Below are positions 30,949 through 42,375 of a DNA stretch of 64,000 bases, piece by piece. A program made the translations under genes and the position numbers. Origin of the DNA: Nocardioides acrostichi. GTDB lineage: Bacteria > Actinomycetota > Actinomycetes > Propionibacteriales > Nocardioidaceae. Below the pieces are notes generated by a model. It was not told the origin of the DNA, did no database searches, and worked only from the letters and a program-made list of their open reading frames with translations. Position 1 is the stretch's first letter; each line of letters opens with the position of its first letter. The stretch covers positions 375,434-439,433 of the forward strand of contig NZ_JADIVZ010000003.1 in assembly GCF_015319165.1 (NCBI RefSeq), written 5' to 3'.

Positions 30949-33549
30949 GTGCGTGCCATCCGACGGTTCACCGTCCGCCCCGTCCTGCCCGAGCCGCTTG
31001 CCCCGCTCGGCGAACTCGTCGACAACCTGCGCTGGTCGTGGCACCCCGAGACCCAAGACGTCTTCGCCGCGGTCGACCCCGACCTGTGGGCGGCCACCGG
31101 GCACGACCCGGTGCGGTTGCTCGGCGCCGTCAGCCGGGCGCGCCTCGACGAGCTGGCCGGCGACGAGGCGTTCCTGGCCCGGCTCGGCGCCTCGCACGCC
31201 GATCTCGCCTCCTACCTCGGAGGTGAGCGCTGGTACCAGCGTGCCGCGGCCACCGGCGCGGCGGCCGGCGAGGCGTGGCCGGCGTCCATCGCCTACTTCT
31301 CCCCGGAGTTCGGCATCACCGCGGTGCTGCCGCAGTACTCCGGTGGCCTGGGCATCCTCGCCGGCGACCACCTCAAGGCCGCCAGCGACCTCGGGGCGCC
31401 GATCATCGGCGTCGGGCTGCTGTACCGGCACGGCTACTTCAAGCAGTCGCTCTCGCGAGAGGGCTGGCAGCAGGAGACCTACCCGTTGCTCGATCCCGAC
31501 GAGCTGCCGATCTCGCTGCTGCGCGAGCCCAGCGGCGAGCGTGCCACGATCTCGATCGCGATGCCCGGTGGGCCCGACCTGGTGGCCCGCATCTGGGTCG
31601 CGAGCGTGGGCCGGGTGCCGCTGCTCATGCTCGACACCGACGTCGAGGGCAACCCGCAGGCCTACGTCGACGTCACCGACCGACTCTACGGCGGCACCAC
31701 CGAGCACCGGCTGCGCCAGGAGCTGCTGCTCGGCGTCGGTGGCGTCAAGGCGCTGCGCGTCTACTGCCGTATCACCGGCCACCCCGCGCCCGAGGTGTTC
31801 CACACCAACGAGGGTCACGCGGGCTTCCTCGGTCTCGAGCGGGTGCGCGAGCTGACTGCCGACCCGACCGGCCCGGGTCTCGACCTCGACACCGCGCTCG
31901 AGGTCGGGCGCGCCTCGACCGTGTTCACCACGCACACCCCGGTGCCCGCCGGCATCGACCGCTTCCCACGCACACTGGTCGAGCAGTACTTCGGCGAGGG
32001 CGGCGCCGTGCCCGGCGTCCCGGTCGAGCGGGTACTCGCCCTGGGGGCCGAGGACTACGAGGGCGGCGACCCCGGCGTGTTCAACATGGCGGTCATGGGC
32101 TTTCGCCTCGCCCAGCGTGCCAACGGCGTCTCGCTGCTGCACGGCGAGGTCTCGCGCGGCATGTTCAACGGGCTCTGGCCGGCCTTCGACGAGGCCGAGG
32201 TGCCGATCACCTCGATCACCAACGGCGTCCACGCACCCACGTGGGTGGCGCGCGACGTCTTCGACCTCGCGGCCGGGCAGGGGGCGGCGAAGGACGGCGA
32301 CGACGTCGACGCCTTCTGGCAGGCGGTCGACGCGGTGCCGGCGAGCGAGGTGTGGGCGGCCAAGCGGCGCATGCGCGAGGCGCTGGTGCTCGAGGCACGC
32401 ACGCGGCTGCGCCGCTCCTGGGCCAGGCGTGGCGCCGCCGAGGCCGAGCTCGGCTGGGTCGACGACGCCCTCGACCCCGACGTCTTGACGATCGGCTTCG
32501 CGCGTCGGGTGCCGTCCTACAAGCGGCTCACGCTCATGCTGCGTGACCCCGAGCGGCTGCGGGCGCTGCTGCTGCACCCCGACCGCCCGGTGCAGCTGGT
32601 CATTGCCGGCAAGAGCCACCCGGCTGACGACGGCGGCAAGCGGCTGATCCAGGAGCTGGTGCGCTTCGCCGACGCTGCCGACGTCCGGCACCGCATCGTG
32701 TTCCTGCCCAACTACGACATCGCGATGGCCCAGCCGCTCTACCCCGGCTGCGACGTGTGGCTCAACAACCCGCTGCGGCCCTACGAGGCGTGCGGCACCT
32801 CCGGCATGAAGGCGGCCCTCAACGGCGGACTCAACCTCTCCATCCTCGACGGTTGGTGGGACGAGTGGTTCGACGGCGAGAACGGCTGGGCGATCCCGTC
32901 GGCCGACGGCGTCGAGGATCCCGATCGCCGCGACGACCTCGAGGCCACCGCGCTCTACGACCTGATCGAGACCCAGGTCGCCCCCCGCTTCTACGACGTC
33001 GACGCCGACGGTGTGCCCACGAGGTGGGTCGAGATGCTGCGGCACACGCTGAAGTCGCTCGGCCCGAAGGTGCTCGCGACGCGCATGGTGCGCGACTACG
33101 TGCGCCGCCTCTACATGCCCGCCACCGAGGTGGCCCGGGCGCTCAACGCCGACTACGCGGGCGCGGTGTCGCTGGCGCAGTGGAAGGGCCGCGTGCGCAC
33201 GGGATGGGGCGGGGTGCGCGTCGAGCACGTGGAGTCCAGCGGCGTGGGGGATGCCCCCGAGGTCGGGGCGGTGCTCTCGGTGCGCGCCTTCGTGGCGCTC
33301 GGCTCGCTCGCGCCCGACGACGTCTCGGTGCAGCTGGTGCACGGCCGTGCCGGCGCCGACGACTCGCTGCGGCAACCCGTGGTCACCACGCTGTCGGTGA
33401 GCGAGACCTACGAGGGCGGGCGCTTCTGCTTCGCCGGCTCCGTCACCCTCGACGCTGCCGGACCCTTCGGCTACACCGTGCGCGTCGTCCCCCACCACGA
33501 CCTGCTGGCCTCGGACGCCGAGCTCGGCGTGGTCGCGTACCCGGCGTAA
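30949..33549 (+). CDS. glgP: Alpha-glucan (glycogen/maltodextrin) phosphorylase
   Basis: 866 residues, GT35. Releases glucose-1-phosphate from alpha-1,4-glucan. Landmarks: IAYFSPEFGITAVLPQYSGG (about 115), FHTNEGHAGFLGLERV (about 284), and the pyridoxal-phosphate lysine in ACGTSGMKAALNGG (about 620). The N-terminal RRFTVRPVLPEPLAPL is typical of the long actinobacterial form, supporting GTG 30949. It faces glgX, and a shared inverted-repeat array separates the two 3' ends. Confidence 0.96.
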   Translation: MRAIRRFTVRPVLPEPLAPLGELVDNLRWSWHPETQDVFAAVDPDLWAATGHDPVRLLGAVSRARLDELAGDEAFLARLGASHADLASYLGGERWYQRAAATGAAAGEAWPASIAYFSPEFGITAVLPQYSGGLGILAGDHLKAASDLGAPIIGVGLLYRHGYFKQSLSREGWQQETYPLLDPDELPISLLREPSGERATISIAMPGGPDLVARIWVASVGRVPLLMLDTDVEGNPQAYVDVTDRLYGGTTEHRLRQELLLGVGGVKALRVYCRITGHPAPEVFHTNEGHAGFLGLERVRELTADPTGPGLDLDTALEVGRASTVFTTHTPVPAGIDRFPRTLVEQYFGEGGAVPGVPVERVLALGAEDYEGGDPGVFNMAVMGFRLAQRANGVSLLHGEVSRGMFNGLWPAFDEAEVPITSITNGVHAPTWVARDVFDLAAGQGAAKDGDDVDAFWQAVDAVPASEVWAAKRRMREALVLEARTRLRRSWARRGAAEAELGWVDDALDPDVLTIGFARRVPSYKRLTLMLRDPERLRALLLHPDRPVQLVIAGKSHPADDGGKRLIQELVRFADAADVRHRIVFLPNYDIAMAQPLYPGCDVWLNNPLRPYEACGTSGMKAALNGGLNLSILDGWWDEWFDGENGWAIPSADGVEDPDRRDDLEATALYDLIETQVAPRFYDVDADGVPTRWVEMLRHTLKSLGPKVLATRMVRDYVRRLYMPATEVARALNADYAGAVSLAQWKGRVRTGWGGVRVEHVESSGVGDAPEVGAVLSVRAFVALGSLAPDDVSVQLVHGRAGADDSLRQPVVTTLSVSETYEGGRFCFAGSVTLDAAGPFGYTVRVVPHHDLLASDAELGVVAYPA

Positions 33550-33552
33550 TCA

Positions 33553-33661
33553 CCCGCGAGGGGCCGCAAATTGTCCCGCGAGGGGTCGCAAATCGTCCCG
33601 CGAGGGGTCACGCCACCAGCGATTTGCGACCCCTCGGCCAACGATTTGCGACCCCTCGCGG
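33553..33661. repeat. 22-bp repeat family, inverted arrangement at convergent 3' ends
   Basis: Two full and one partial copy of the CCCGCGAGGGGTCGC-type unit (33553-33614) are followed by two copies in reverse orientation (about 33620-33661). The units carry CAAATCGT where the 6523 array has CGAATCGT. The two halves can pair into one long hairpin between the convergent glgP and glgX stops and may serve as a bidirectional terminator. Confidence 0.88.
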
Positions 33662-35890
<2,229 letters not shown>

Positions 35891-35966
35891 GCGCCGCATT
35901 CTCCCAGCAGTGGCAGCATGCCGCAGGACAAGCAGGTGGAGTCGGACACGAGGAGTGAGAACGGTC

Positions 35967-36746
35967 ATGGGTGAGTTCGTGAATCTCGAGGTGACGGACG
36001 GCGTCGGCACGATCCGGCTCGACCGGCCGAAGATGAACGCGATCAGCCTGGCGGTGCAGGCCGAGCTGCGCGCCGCCGCCGCCGAGGCGACCGAGCGCGA
36101 CGATGTGCGTGCCGTCGTCGTCTGGGGTGGCGGATCAGTGTTCGCGGCGGGCAACGACGTCAAGGAGATGGCCGGCATGTCGTACGCCGACATGGTCGCC
36201 GCGTCCGGTCCGCTCCAGGGCGCGGTGACCGCGATCGCGCAGATCCCCAAGCCGGTCGTCGCCGCCGTCAACGGCTATGCGCTCGGTGGTGGTTGCGAGC
36301 TCGCGCTGGCCGCCGACATCCGCGTCGCGGGCGAGAAGGCGGTGTTCGGCCAGCCCGAGGTGCTGCTCGGCATCATCCCCGGCGCCGGAGGCACCCAGCG
36401 TCTCGCGCGGCTCGTGGGCCCGGCCAAGGCCAAGGACATCATCTTCTCTGGTCGCTTCGTGAAGGCCGACGAGGCGCTGGCGATCGGCCTGGCTGACCAG
36501 GTCGTGCCGGACGCCGAGGTCTACGAGACGGCGCACGCCTGGGCGGCGCAGTTCTCGAGCGCCGCAGCGCTCGCCCTGCGGGCGGCCAAGGAGAGCATCG
36601 ACCGCGGCCTCGAGGTCGACCTCGGCACGGGTCTGGAGATCGAGCGGCAGCAGTTCGCCGCCCTCTTCGCCACCGACGACCGCACCGCGGGCATGACCTC
36701 CTTCGTCGAGAACGGCCCCGGCAAGGCGACCTTCTCGGGTCGCTGA
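35967..36746 (+). CDS. Enoyl-CoA hydratase/isomerase family protein
   Basis: 259-residue crotonase fold. Oxyanion-hole segments FAAGNDVKEMAGM (about 57) and ALGGGCELALAADIRVAGE (about 101); the catalytic Glu of hydratases is present in GQPEVLLGIIPGAGG (about 130). Expected to hydrate 2-enoyl-CoA in fatty-acid breakdown. AGGAG lies 11 nt upstream of the ATG; an in-frame GTG at 35955 is possible. Confidence 0.9.
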   Translation: MGEFVNLEVTDGVGTIRLDRPKMNAISLAVQAELRAAAAEATERDDVRAVVVWGGGSVFAAGNDVKEMAGMSYADMVAASGPLQGAVTAIAQIPKPVVAAVNGYALGGGCELALAADIRVAGEKAVFGQPEVLLGIIPGAGGTQRLARLVGPAKAKDIIFSGRFVKADEALAIGLADQVVPDAEVYETAHAWAAQFSSAAALALRAAKESIDRGLEVDLGTGLEIERQQFAALFATDDRTAGMTSFVENGPGKATFSGR

Positions 36747-36769
36747 CCCTGCCGGGGCCGTCGGGCGCG

Positions 36770-37034
36770 TTCGGGGGCGTGCGCCCACCTCGGGGAGTCG
36801 GAACGATGGTCGGTCCACCACCCGATGTCCCTCACCGAGGGCCGCTTCATCTGCTCCGTCACCGGGGTGCTGTCGTGGCCGATGCCGCCGTGCTTCGCGT
36901 ATTCGCACCCGTCCGACGATCTCGGTGACGACGTAGGCGACCGGCTCCCTGCCGTCGTCGGTCTGGGTGGCGACCTTCAACGTGACCTTGTCGCGTAGGC
37001 CCGGGTTCGGGGAGAGGGTGCGGGTCGAGACCAT
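36770..37034 (-). pseudogene. Possible gene remnant, unidentified
   Basis: Two coding-looking stretches on the minus strand are joined only by a frame change. First from 37034: KVTLKVATQTDDGREP, then AYVVTEIVGRV. Second, in another frame: EYAKHGGIGHDSTPVTEQM, then RDIGWWTDH. Neither has a family I recognise. Placed in an otherwise empty 390-nt gap, it looks like a decaying gene, but a chance open frame in high-GC DNA cannot be excluded. Confidence 0.35.
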
Positions 37035-37093
37035 CGGCCGGTCACGTCGAGCGTCACGATTGCGGTGAGCACCTGGCGCCCACTGCGCAGGCT

Positions 37094-37149
37094 GATCAGC
37101 GCAGGGTGATCACCGCAGGAAGATCACCGCAGGAAGATCAGCGCAGGTT
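37094..37149. repeat. 14-bp tandem repeat, four copies, spanning a stop codon
   Basis: GATCACCGCAGGAA-like units occur four times (37094, 37108, 37122, 37136). The fourth contains the final codons and TGA of the LysR gene read on the minus strand; the other copies extend downstream of it. The outer two have GATCAGCGCAGG, the inner two GATCACCGCAGG. Confidence 0.88.
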
Positions 37150-38028
37150 CAGCCAGCCCTCGGCGCGGGCAACCCGTTCGGCCGTGCCGAGCACGAGGCG
37201 CAGCAGTTCGCCGTCGTCGTGCCGCCGCCACACCAGCGAGGTGGGTATCGCCGCCGACCAGTCCAGGGGCCGCCACACCGTCTCCGGCCCCAGCACCGGG
37301 AGCTCGGGCACGAAGAGGATCCCCTGCCCGGCCGCGACGGCGGCCACGGCCTGCTCGACGGTCTGCGTCTCCAGCGTGGACGGCGTGAGTCCGCGCTCGG
37401 CGAGCATGCCGAGCACGAACTCGTTGTACTCGGGGAAGCCGTCGCTCGGTCCGAGCACCACCGTCTCGTCGCAGAGTGCGGACGGCTCGACCGTGCCGGG
37501 AGAGGCCAGCCGGTGATCGGCGAGCACGACCAGGCCCACGGGCTCGCGGCGCACCAGCCGCGCGGCGAGACCCGGCCCAGGTGGGCCGTCGAGCATGGCC
37601 TGGGCGACGTCGACCTCGCCGGTGAGGAGCAGTTCTCGCATGGTGCCGAGACCGCCGAGCACGCTGCTCCAGGTCAGGGTCGGTCGCGTCGCCAGCACGG
37701 CCTGCATCACGGTGGGTAGCGCATCGACGGTGGGGTCTCCGATGCCGACGCGCAGGTGATCGCTGGGCACCAGGGCCGAGCGGGCCGCCGTCCGAGCCCG
37801 AGTCACGGCGTCCAGTGCGGCCCGGGCCTCGACCAAGAAGAGCTCACCGGCGGGCGTGAGGGCCACGTGGTGCGTGGAGCGGGAGAAGAGGGGGACGCCC
37901 AGCTCGCGCTCGAGTCGGCGCAACTGCTGGGAGAGGCCCGACTGGGCGATGTGCAGACGCTCGGCGGCCCGGCGGAAGCTCAGCTCCTCCGCGAGCGCCA
38001 CGACCTGCTCCAGCTGGCGAAGCTCCAC
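37138..38028 (-). CDS. LysR-family regulator
   Basis: 296 residues. Helix-turn-helix at residues 17-45 (FRRAAERLHIAQSGLSQQLR); the C-terminal effector domain has the two-lobed pattern of the family. GTG start at 38028. No obvious target: the nearest divergent gene is a small membrane protein starting about 170 nt away. Its 3' end is elaborated by the 14-bp repeat. Confidence 0.87.
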   Translation of the reverse strand: MELRQLEQVVALAEELSFRRAAERLHIAQSGLSQQLRRLERELGVPLFSRSTHHVALTPAGELFLVEARAALDAVTRARTAARSALVPSDHLRVGIGDPTVDALPTVMQAVLATRPTLTWSSVLGGLGTMRELLLTGEVDVAQAMLDGPPGPGLAARLVRREPVGLVVLADHRLASPGTVEPSALCDETVVLGPSDGFPEYNEFVLGMLAERGLTPSTLETQTVEQAVAAVAAGQGILFVPELPVLGPETVWRPLDWSAAIPTSLVWRRHDDGELLRLVLGTAERVARAEGWLNLR

Positions 38029-38199
38029 GGCGGCATCGTGCCCGGCGGCGCCGCTCGTCGTCCATGGTCAATTCGCGACGGTGCCTCCCAGCGGCCGGCG
38101 GGGTGGGCGTGTCGGCGGCCCGCGGCCGGTAGGTTGTGCTCGCGGCGGCGCTCGCGAGGGCGCATCCAGCAGCGACGAGCGACCCAGAGGGAGAGTGTC

Positions 38200-38601
38200 G
38201 TGGCCGACGAGAAGACCACCCCGAGCAAGAAGAGCGCGGCTGACGAGCCGGCTGCTGCGGGGGCCGATGGGCCGAGCAGGGCCGAACGCACCGCGGCCGT
38301 CACCACGATGGCGCGCACGCGCGCGGCCCAGGTCGTGTGGATCGTGTGCGTCGTCTGCGCGCTCGTACTGGCGCTCGGGGCGCTCCTCATCGCGATCGAC
38401 GCCAACCGTGACAACGGCCTGGTGTCCTTCGTGCTCAGCACCGCCGACAAGGTCGACCTCGGAGTGTTCTCCCGCAAGGAGGGCATCCGACAGTTCGACG
38501 GCTCGAACGCCGACCTCAAGAACGCCCTGTTCAACTGGGGCCTCGGCGCGATCGTGTACCTCGTCGCCGGCCGGATCCTCGACCGCCTCATCCGACCCTG
38601 A
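38200..38601 (+). CDS. Small two-pass membrane protein
   Basis: 133 residues. A charged, alanine-rich N-terminus (about 1-40) precedes a strong hydrophobic helix (about 47-70, VVWIVCVVCALVLALGALLI) and a second near 112-128. Conserved-looking segment FSRKEGIRQFDG lies between them. GTG 38200 has GAGGGAGAG upstream. Function unknown. Confidence 0.7.
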   Translation: MADEKTTPSKKSAADEPAAAGADGPSRAERTAAVTTMARTRAAQVVWIVCVVCALVLALGALLIAIDANRDNGLVSFVLSTADKVDLGVFSRKEGIRQFDGSNADLKNALFNWGLGAIVYLVAGRILDRLIRP

Positions 38602-38623
38602 CCCAGGGTGTGAGCAAGACCAT

Positions 38624-38674
38624 GTAACTCGTGGGTAACTCAGAGTTACACCGCCGTCGGGGCACGGGTAGCCT
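38624..38674 (+). promoter_or_regulatory. etfBA promoter with operator over the -35
   Basis: A 15-bp palindrome GTAACTCAGAGTTAC (38635-38649) overlaps a -35 GTTACA (38645-38650); after 18 bp comes a -10 TAGCCT (38669-38674). GTAAC at 38624 and 38635 also forms a direct repeat with N6 spacing, and TGTAACTC (38623) with GAGTTACA (38643) forms a wider dyad. Overlap with the -35 suggests repression, perhaps by a fatty-acid-responsive TetR/FadR-type regulator. Confidence 0.55.
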
Positions 38675-38750
38675 CACAGGCGATCCGCACCACGAAGACC
38701 CGCAAGGATCATCCCGAATCATCGAGGAGGGGCCCGTCAAGGGCTGAGCC

Positions 38751-39539
38751 ATGAACATCGTTGTTTGCGTGAAGTACGTGCCCGACGCCACCGCCGACCG
38801 GCAGTTCGAGGACGACAACACCGTCGACCGCGTCGGCGTCGACGGTCTGCTCTCCGAGCTCGACGAGTACGCCGTGGAGCAGGCGCTCCAGCTCAAGGAG
38901 AAGGCGGGCGACGACACCGAGGTCACCGCGCTGTGCATCGGCCCGGAGAAGGCCACGGACGCGGTGCGCAAGGCGCTGCAGATGGGCGCCGACAAGGGCG
39001 TCTTGGTGACCGATGACGCGATCGCCGGCTCCGACTACGCCGCCACCTCGCTCGTGCTGGCGGAGGCCGTCAAGAAGATCGGCACCCCCGACATCGTCAT
39101 GTGCGGCATGGCCTCGACCGACGCCTCGGGCTCCGTGGTTCCGGCGATGCTCGCTGAGCGCCTCGGCCTGCCGCAGGTCACCTTCGCCTCCGTCATCGAG
39201 ACCCAGGGCGACCAGGTGCGCATCAAGCGTGACGACGACACCGCCACGGTCGTGGTCGGCGCCACCATGCCGCTGGTCATGTCGGTGACCGACCAGACCG
39301 GTGAGGCCCGCTACCCGAGCTTCAAGGGCATCATGGCCGCGAAGAAGAAGCCGATGGAGAACTGGACGCTCGCCGACCTCGGTGTCGACGCCGAGCTGGT
39401 CGGCCTCACCGCGGCCTGGACCGAGGTCGACGAGACCTCTGCGCGTCCGCCGCGCACTGCCGGCGAGATCGTCACCGACGAGGAGGGCTCCGGCGCCACC
39501 GCGCTGGCCGAGTTCCTCGCCTCGAAGAAGTTCATCTGA
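38751..39539 (+). CDS. etfB: Electron transfer flavoprotein subunit beta
   Basis: 262 residues starting MNIVVCVKYVPD, the usual EtfB start. AMP/FAD-binding beta signature around residues 115-150 (CGMASTDASGSVVPAMLAE). With EtfA it carries electrons from acyl-CoA dehydrogenases to the quinone pool. GAGGAGG lies about 20 nt upstream of ATG 38751. etfA follows after 51 nt. Confidence 0.96.
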   Translation: MNIVVCVKYVPDATADRQFEDDNTVDRVGVDGLLSELDEYAVEQALQLKEKAGDDTEVTALCIGPEKATDAVRKALQMGADKGVLVTDDAIAGSDYAATSLVLAEAVKKIGTPDIVMCGMASTDASGSVVPAMLAERLGLPQVTFASVIETQGDQVRIKRDDDTATVVVGATMPLVMSVTDQTGEARYPSFKGIMAAKKKPMENWTLADLGVDAELVGLTAAWTEVDETSARPPRTAGEIVTDEEGSGATALAEFLASKKFI

Positions 39540-39590
39540 TCGCGGGCTGGCACCCGCCACATCGTCAGTTCGTGAAGGAAGAGAGCACAC

Positions 39591-40538
39591 ATGTCTGAGG
39601 TTCTGGTCGTCGTCGACGCGGTCGACGGCGCGATCCGCAAGCCCACCCTCGAGCTGCTGGCACTCGCCAAGAAGCTCGGCGATCCGTCCGCGGTGTACTT
39701 CGGTGCCAACGACTCGGCCGTCACCGACAAGCTCAAGGCCTACGGTGCCGAAAAGATCTACGTCGTCGACGACGCCGAGATCAAGGGCTACCTCGTGGCT
39801 CCGAAGGCCGAGGCGCTCCAGCAGTTGGTCGAGCAGGCCTCGCCCACCGCCGTCTTGGTGGTGTCGAGCTACGAGGGCAAGGAGATCGCCGGTCGTCTGG
39901 CGATCAAGATCGACTCCGGCGTCATCACCGACGCGGTCGACATCGAGGACGGCGGCGTGGCCACGCAGTCGGTCTTCGCCGGCAACTTCACGGTCAAGGG
40001 CAAGGTCACGAAGGGCACCCCGATCATCACGGTCAAGCCCAACTCGGCCAGCCCCGAGGAGACCGCCGGCGCCGGCACGGTCGAGGAGTTCGCGGCAACC
40101 ATCTCCGACGCCGCCAAGACCGCCAAGATCGTGGCCAGCCAGCCCCGCAAGGCGACCGGTCGCCCGGAGCTCACCGAGGCCGCCATCGTGGTCTCCGGTG
40201 GTCGTGGCACGGGCGGCGACTTCGACGCCGTCGAGGGTCTCGCCGACGCGCTCGGTGCCGCGGTCGGCGCCTCGCGTGCCGCCGTCGACTCCGGCTGGAA
40301 GCCGCACTCCTTCCAGGTCGGCCAGACCGGAAAAACGGTCTCGCCGCAGCTGTACGTGGCCAACGGCATCTCCGGCGCGATCCAGCACCGCGCCGGCATG
40401 CAGACCTCCAAGACCATCGTCGCCGTCAACAAGGACGAAGAGGCCCCGATCTTCGAGCTGGTCGACTTCGGCGTGGTCGGTGACCTGCACAAGGTGCTGC
40501 CCGCCGTGACCGACGAGGTCACCAAGCGCAAGGGCTGA
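39591..40538 (+). CDS. etfA: Electron transfer flavoprotein subunit alpha
   Basis: 315 residues. The C-terminal FAD domain carries VVSGGRGTGGDFDAVEGLAD (about 203), GQTGKTVSPQLYVANGISGA (about 245) and VAVNKDEEAPIFELVDFGVVGD (split motif near 285). Partner of EtfB. GAAGGAAGAGAG upstream of the ATG. A terminator hairpin follows at 40553. Confidence 0.96.
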   Translation: MSEVLVVVDAVDGAIRKPTLELLALAKKLGDPSAVYFGANDSAVTDKLKAYGAEKIYVVDDAEIKGYLVAPKAEALQQLVEQASPTAVLVVSSYEGKEIAGRLAIKIDSGVITDAVDIEDGGVATQSVFAGNFTVKGKVTKGTPIITVKPNSASPEETAGAGTVEEFAATISDAAKTAKIVASQPRKATGRPELTEAAIVVSGGRGTGGDFDAVEGLADALGAAVGASRAAVDSGWKPHSFQVGQTGKTVSPQLYVANGISGAIQHRAGMQTSKTIVAVNKDEEAPIFELVDFGVVGDLHKVLPAVTDEVTKRKG

Positions 40539-40552
40539 TTCAACGCCCATCG

Positions 40553-40591
40553 GGGGAGATTCTCACGCAGCTGATGCGTGGCAATCTCCCC
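40553..40591 (+). terminator. Nested hairpin after etfA
   Basis: GGGGAGATT (40553-40561) pairs with AATCTCCCC (40583-40591), enclosing a second stem CACGCA/TGCGTG. It begins about 14 nt past the etfA stop. The flanking T content is low. Confidence 0.65.
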
Positions 40592-40599
40592 TGTTGCTT

Positions 40600-41060
40600 C
40601 TCGCACACGTTCGCAGCGAGCCCGACCAGCCTCGCGCCGACAGCACAGCGGCGGCCCGGCGCGCCGTGCGGCACGGGTCGAGCACCTGCCCCCACCCGAC
40701 GCGCAGCGTGATCGACCCCGACACGGCGCTGCGAAGGTCGCCGTCGAGGTCGTCCCACCGGTCGCGGGAGTCGGTGTGCCGCAGCGACCCGTCGAGCTCG
40801 TTCACCGCGCCGAACGCCGGGTGGTCGACGTCGCGGTAGGGCCACGCCGTCCGCGTCGGCGGCGTGGGGCGGGGTGAGGTCGAGGCGGCACCGGTACTCG
40901 AAGCGCACCATGGCGCGGGTGTGGACGCCGGGCGCATCGCGCACCCGTCGTCCGCGCTCGACCACGAGCTGCACCTCCTCGGTGGGTCGGTCGTGCGGAG
41001 CCCCCACGCGCGCATCGCCCTGTCGGCGTCCAGTGCGGCGGGCCGGTGCGTGCGCAGCTC
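40600..41060 (-). pseudogene. Second decayed DUF559-type gene
   Basis: Minus-strand fragments in two frames: [20 protein letters not shown] (a counterpart of EIAIDARRTVRRLPGVH in the 17798 pseudogene), then in another frame a DUF559 C-terminus with NELDGSLRHTDSRDRWDDLD, TLRVGWGQV and AAVLSARGWSGS. The N-terminal AbiEi domain and the middle are missing. No start codon fits. It lies between the etfA terminator and the proA promoter. Confidence 0.65.
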
Positions 41061-41082
41061 CCCACGTCACTACCCTGACGCC

Positions 41083-42333
41083 ATGACTTCGAGCGCGGAC
41101 GTCGTACGCCTGGCCGAGCGGGCGCGCGCGGCGTCATGGGGGCTCGGCCAGGCGACCCGGGCCACCAAGGACGCCGCCCTGCACGCCATGGCCGACGCCC
41201 TCGTCGAACGCGGCGCGGAGATCCTGGCCGCCAACGCCGAGGACGTGCAGCGGGCCGAGGCGGGTGGCACGCCGGCCGGCATCGTCGACCGGCTGCGGCT
41301 CACCACCGACCGGGTCGAGGCCATGGCGCAGGGGCTGCGCGACGTCGCCGGGCTGGCCGATCCGGTGGGCGAGGTGGTGCGCGGCTCGACCCTGGCAGGC
41401 GGGCTCGAGCTGCGCCAGGTGCGGGTGCCGTTCGGAGTCGTCGGCATGATCTACGAGGCCCGGCCCAATGTGACGGCCGACGCCGCCGGCATCTGCTTGA
41501 AGTCGGGCAACGCGGTGCTGCTGCGCGGCTCGTCGTCGGCGTCCGCGAGCAACGAGGCGATCGTGGCGGTGCTGCGCGACGCGGTGGCCACGGCGGGCCT
41601 CGAGCCCGACGTCGTGCAACTGGTGCCGGCCGGGCGCCACGACACGGTCAAGGCGCTCATGCGAGCTCGCGGGTTGGTCGACGTGCTGATCCCGCGCGGA
41701 GGAGCGGGCCTGATCCGCAGCGTGGTCGAGGAGTCGATCGTGCCGGTGATCGAGACCGGTGTCGGCAACTGTCACGTCTATGTCGACGCCGCCGCCGACC
41801 TCGACACCGCCCTGGCCATCGTGCTCAACGCCAAGACCCACCGCCCGAGCGTGTGCAACGCCGCCGAGGGCCTCCTCGTGCACCGGGCCGTGGCGGAGGT
41901 GTTCGTGCCGCGGGTGACGGCCGCGCTGAGCGACGCCGGAGTCACCGTGCACGGCGACGCGACCTTCGCCCAGCAGGCGGGCGTCGTCCCGGCCACCGAG
42001 GAGGACTGGGACACCGAGTACCTCTCGCTCGACATCGCGGCCGCCGTGGTGCCCGACCTCGACGCGGCGCTCGCGCACATCCGCCGTCACGGCAGTGGGC
42101 ACAGCGAGGCGATCGTGACCTCCGACCAGGGTGCGGCGCGGCGGTTCGTGGCCGGCGTCGACGCCGCGGCCGTGCTGGTGAACGCGAGCACGCGCTTCAC
42201 CGACGGGGGTGAGTTCGGGTTCGGTGCCGAGATCGGCATCAGTACCCAGAAACTGCACGCGCGCGGCCCGATGGGCCTGCCCGAGATGACCTCGACCAAG
42301 TACGTGGTGACCGGCGAGGGTCACGTGCGCTGA
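41083..42333 (+). CDS. proA: Glutamate-5-semialdehyde dehydrogenase
   Basis: 416 residues. Reduces gamma-glutamyl phosphate in proline synthesis. Landmarks: [19 protein letters not shown] (about 113), [17 protein letters not shown] (about 140), catalytic Cys in [13 protein letters not shown] (about 260). A TACCCT box ends 6 nt before ATG 41083, so the message is probably leaderless. proB is not adjacent. Confidence 0.95.
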   Translation: MTSSADVVRLAERARAASWGLGQATRATKDAALHAMADALVERGAEILAANAEDVQRAEAGGTPAGIVDRLRLTTDRVEAMAQGLRDVAGLADPVGEVVRGSTLAGGLELRQVRVPFGVVGMIYEARPNVTADAAGICLKSGNAVLLRGSSSASASNEAIVAVLRDAVATAGLEPDVVQLVPAGRHDTVKALMRARGLVDVLIPRGGAGLIRSVVEESIVPVIETGVGNCHVYVDAAADLDTALAIVLNAKTHRPSVCNAAEGLLVHRAVAEVFVPRVTAALSDAGVTVHGDATFAQQAGVVPATEEDWDTEYLSLDIAAAVVPDLDAALAHIRRHGSGHSEAIVTSDQGAARRFVAGVDAAAVLVNASTRFTDGGEFGFGAEIGISTQKLHARGPMGLPEMTSTKYVVTGEGHVR

Positions 42334-42375
42334 GGCCGTGCTCGACCTGGGGTGGCGTGCCGATACGATGCGCGC

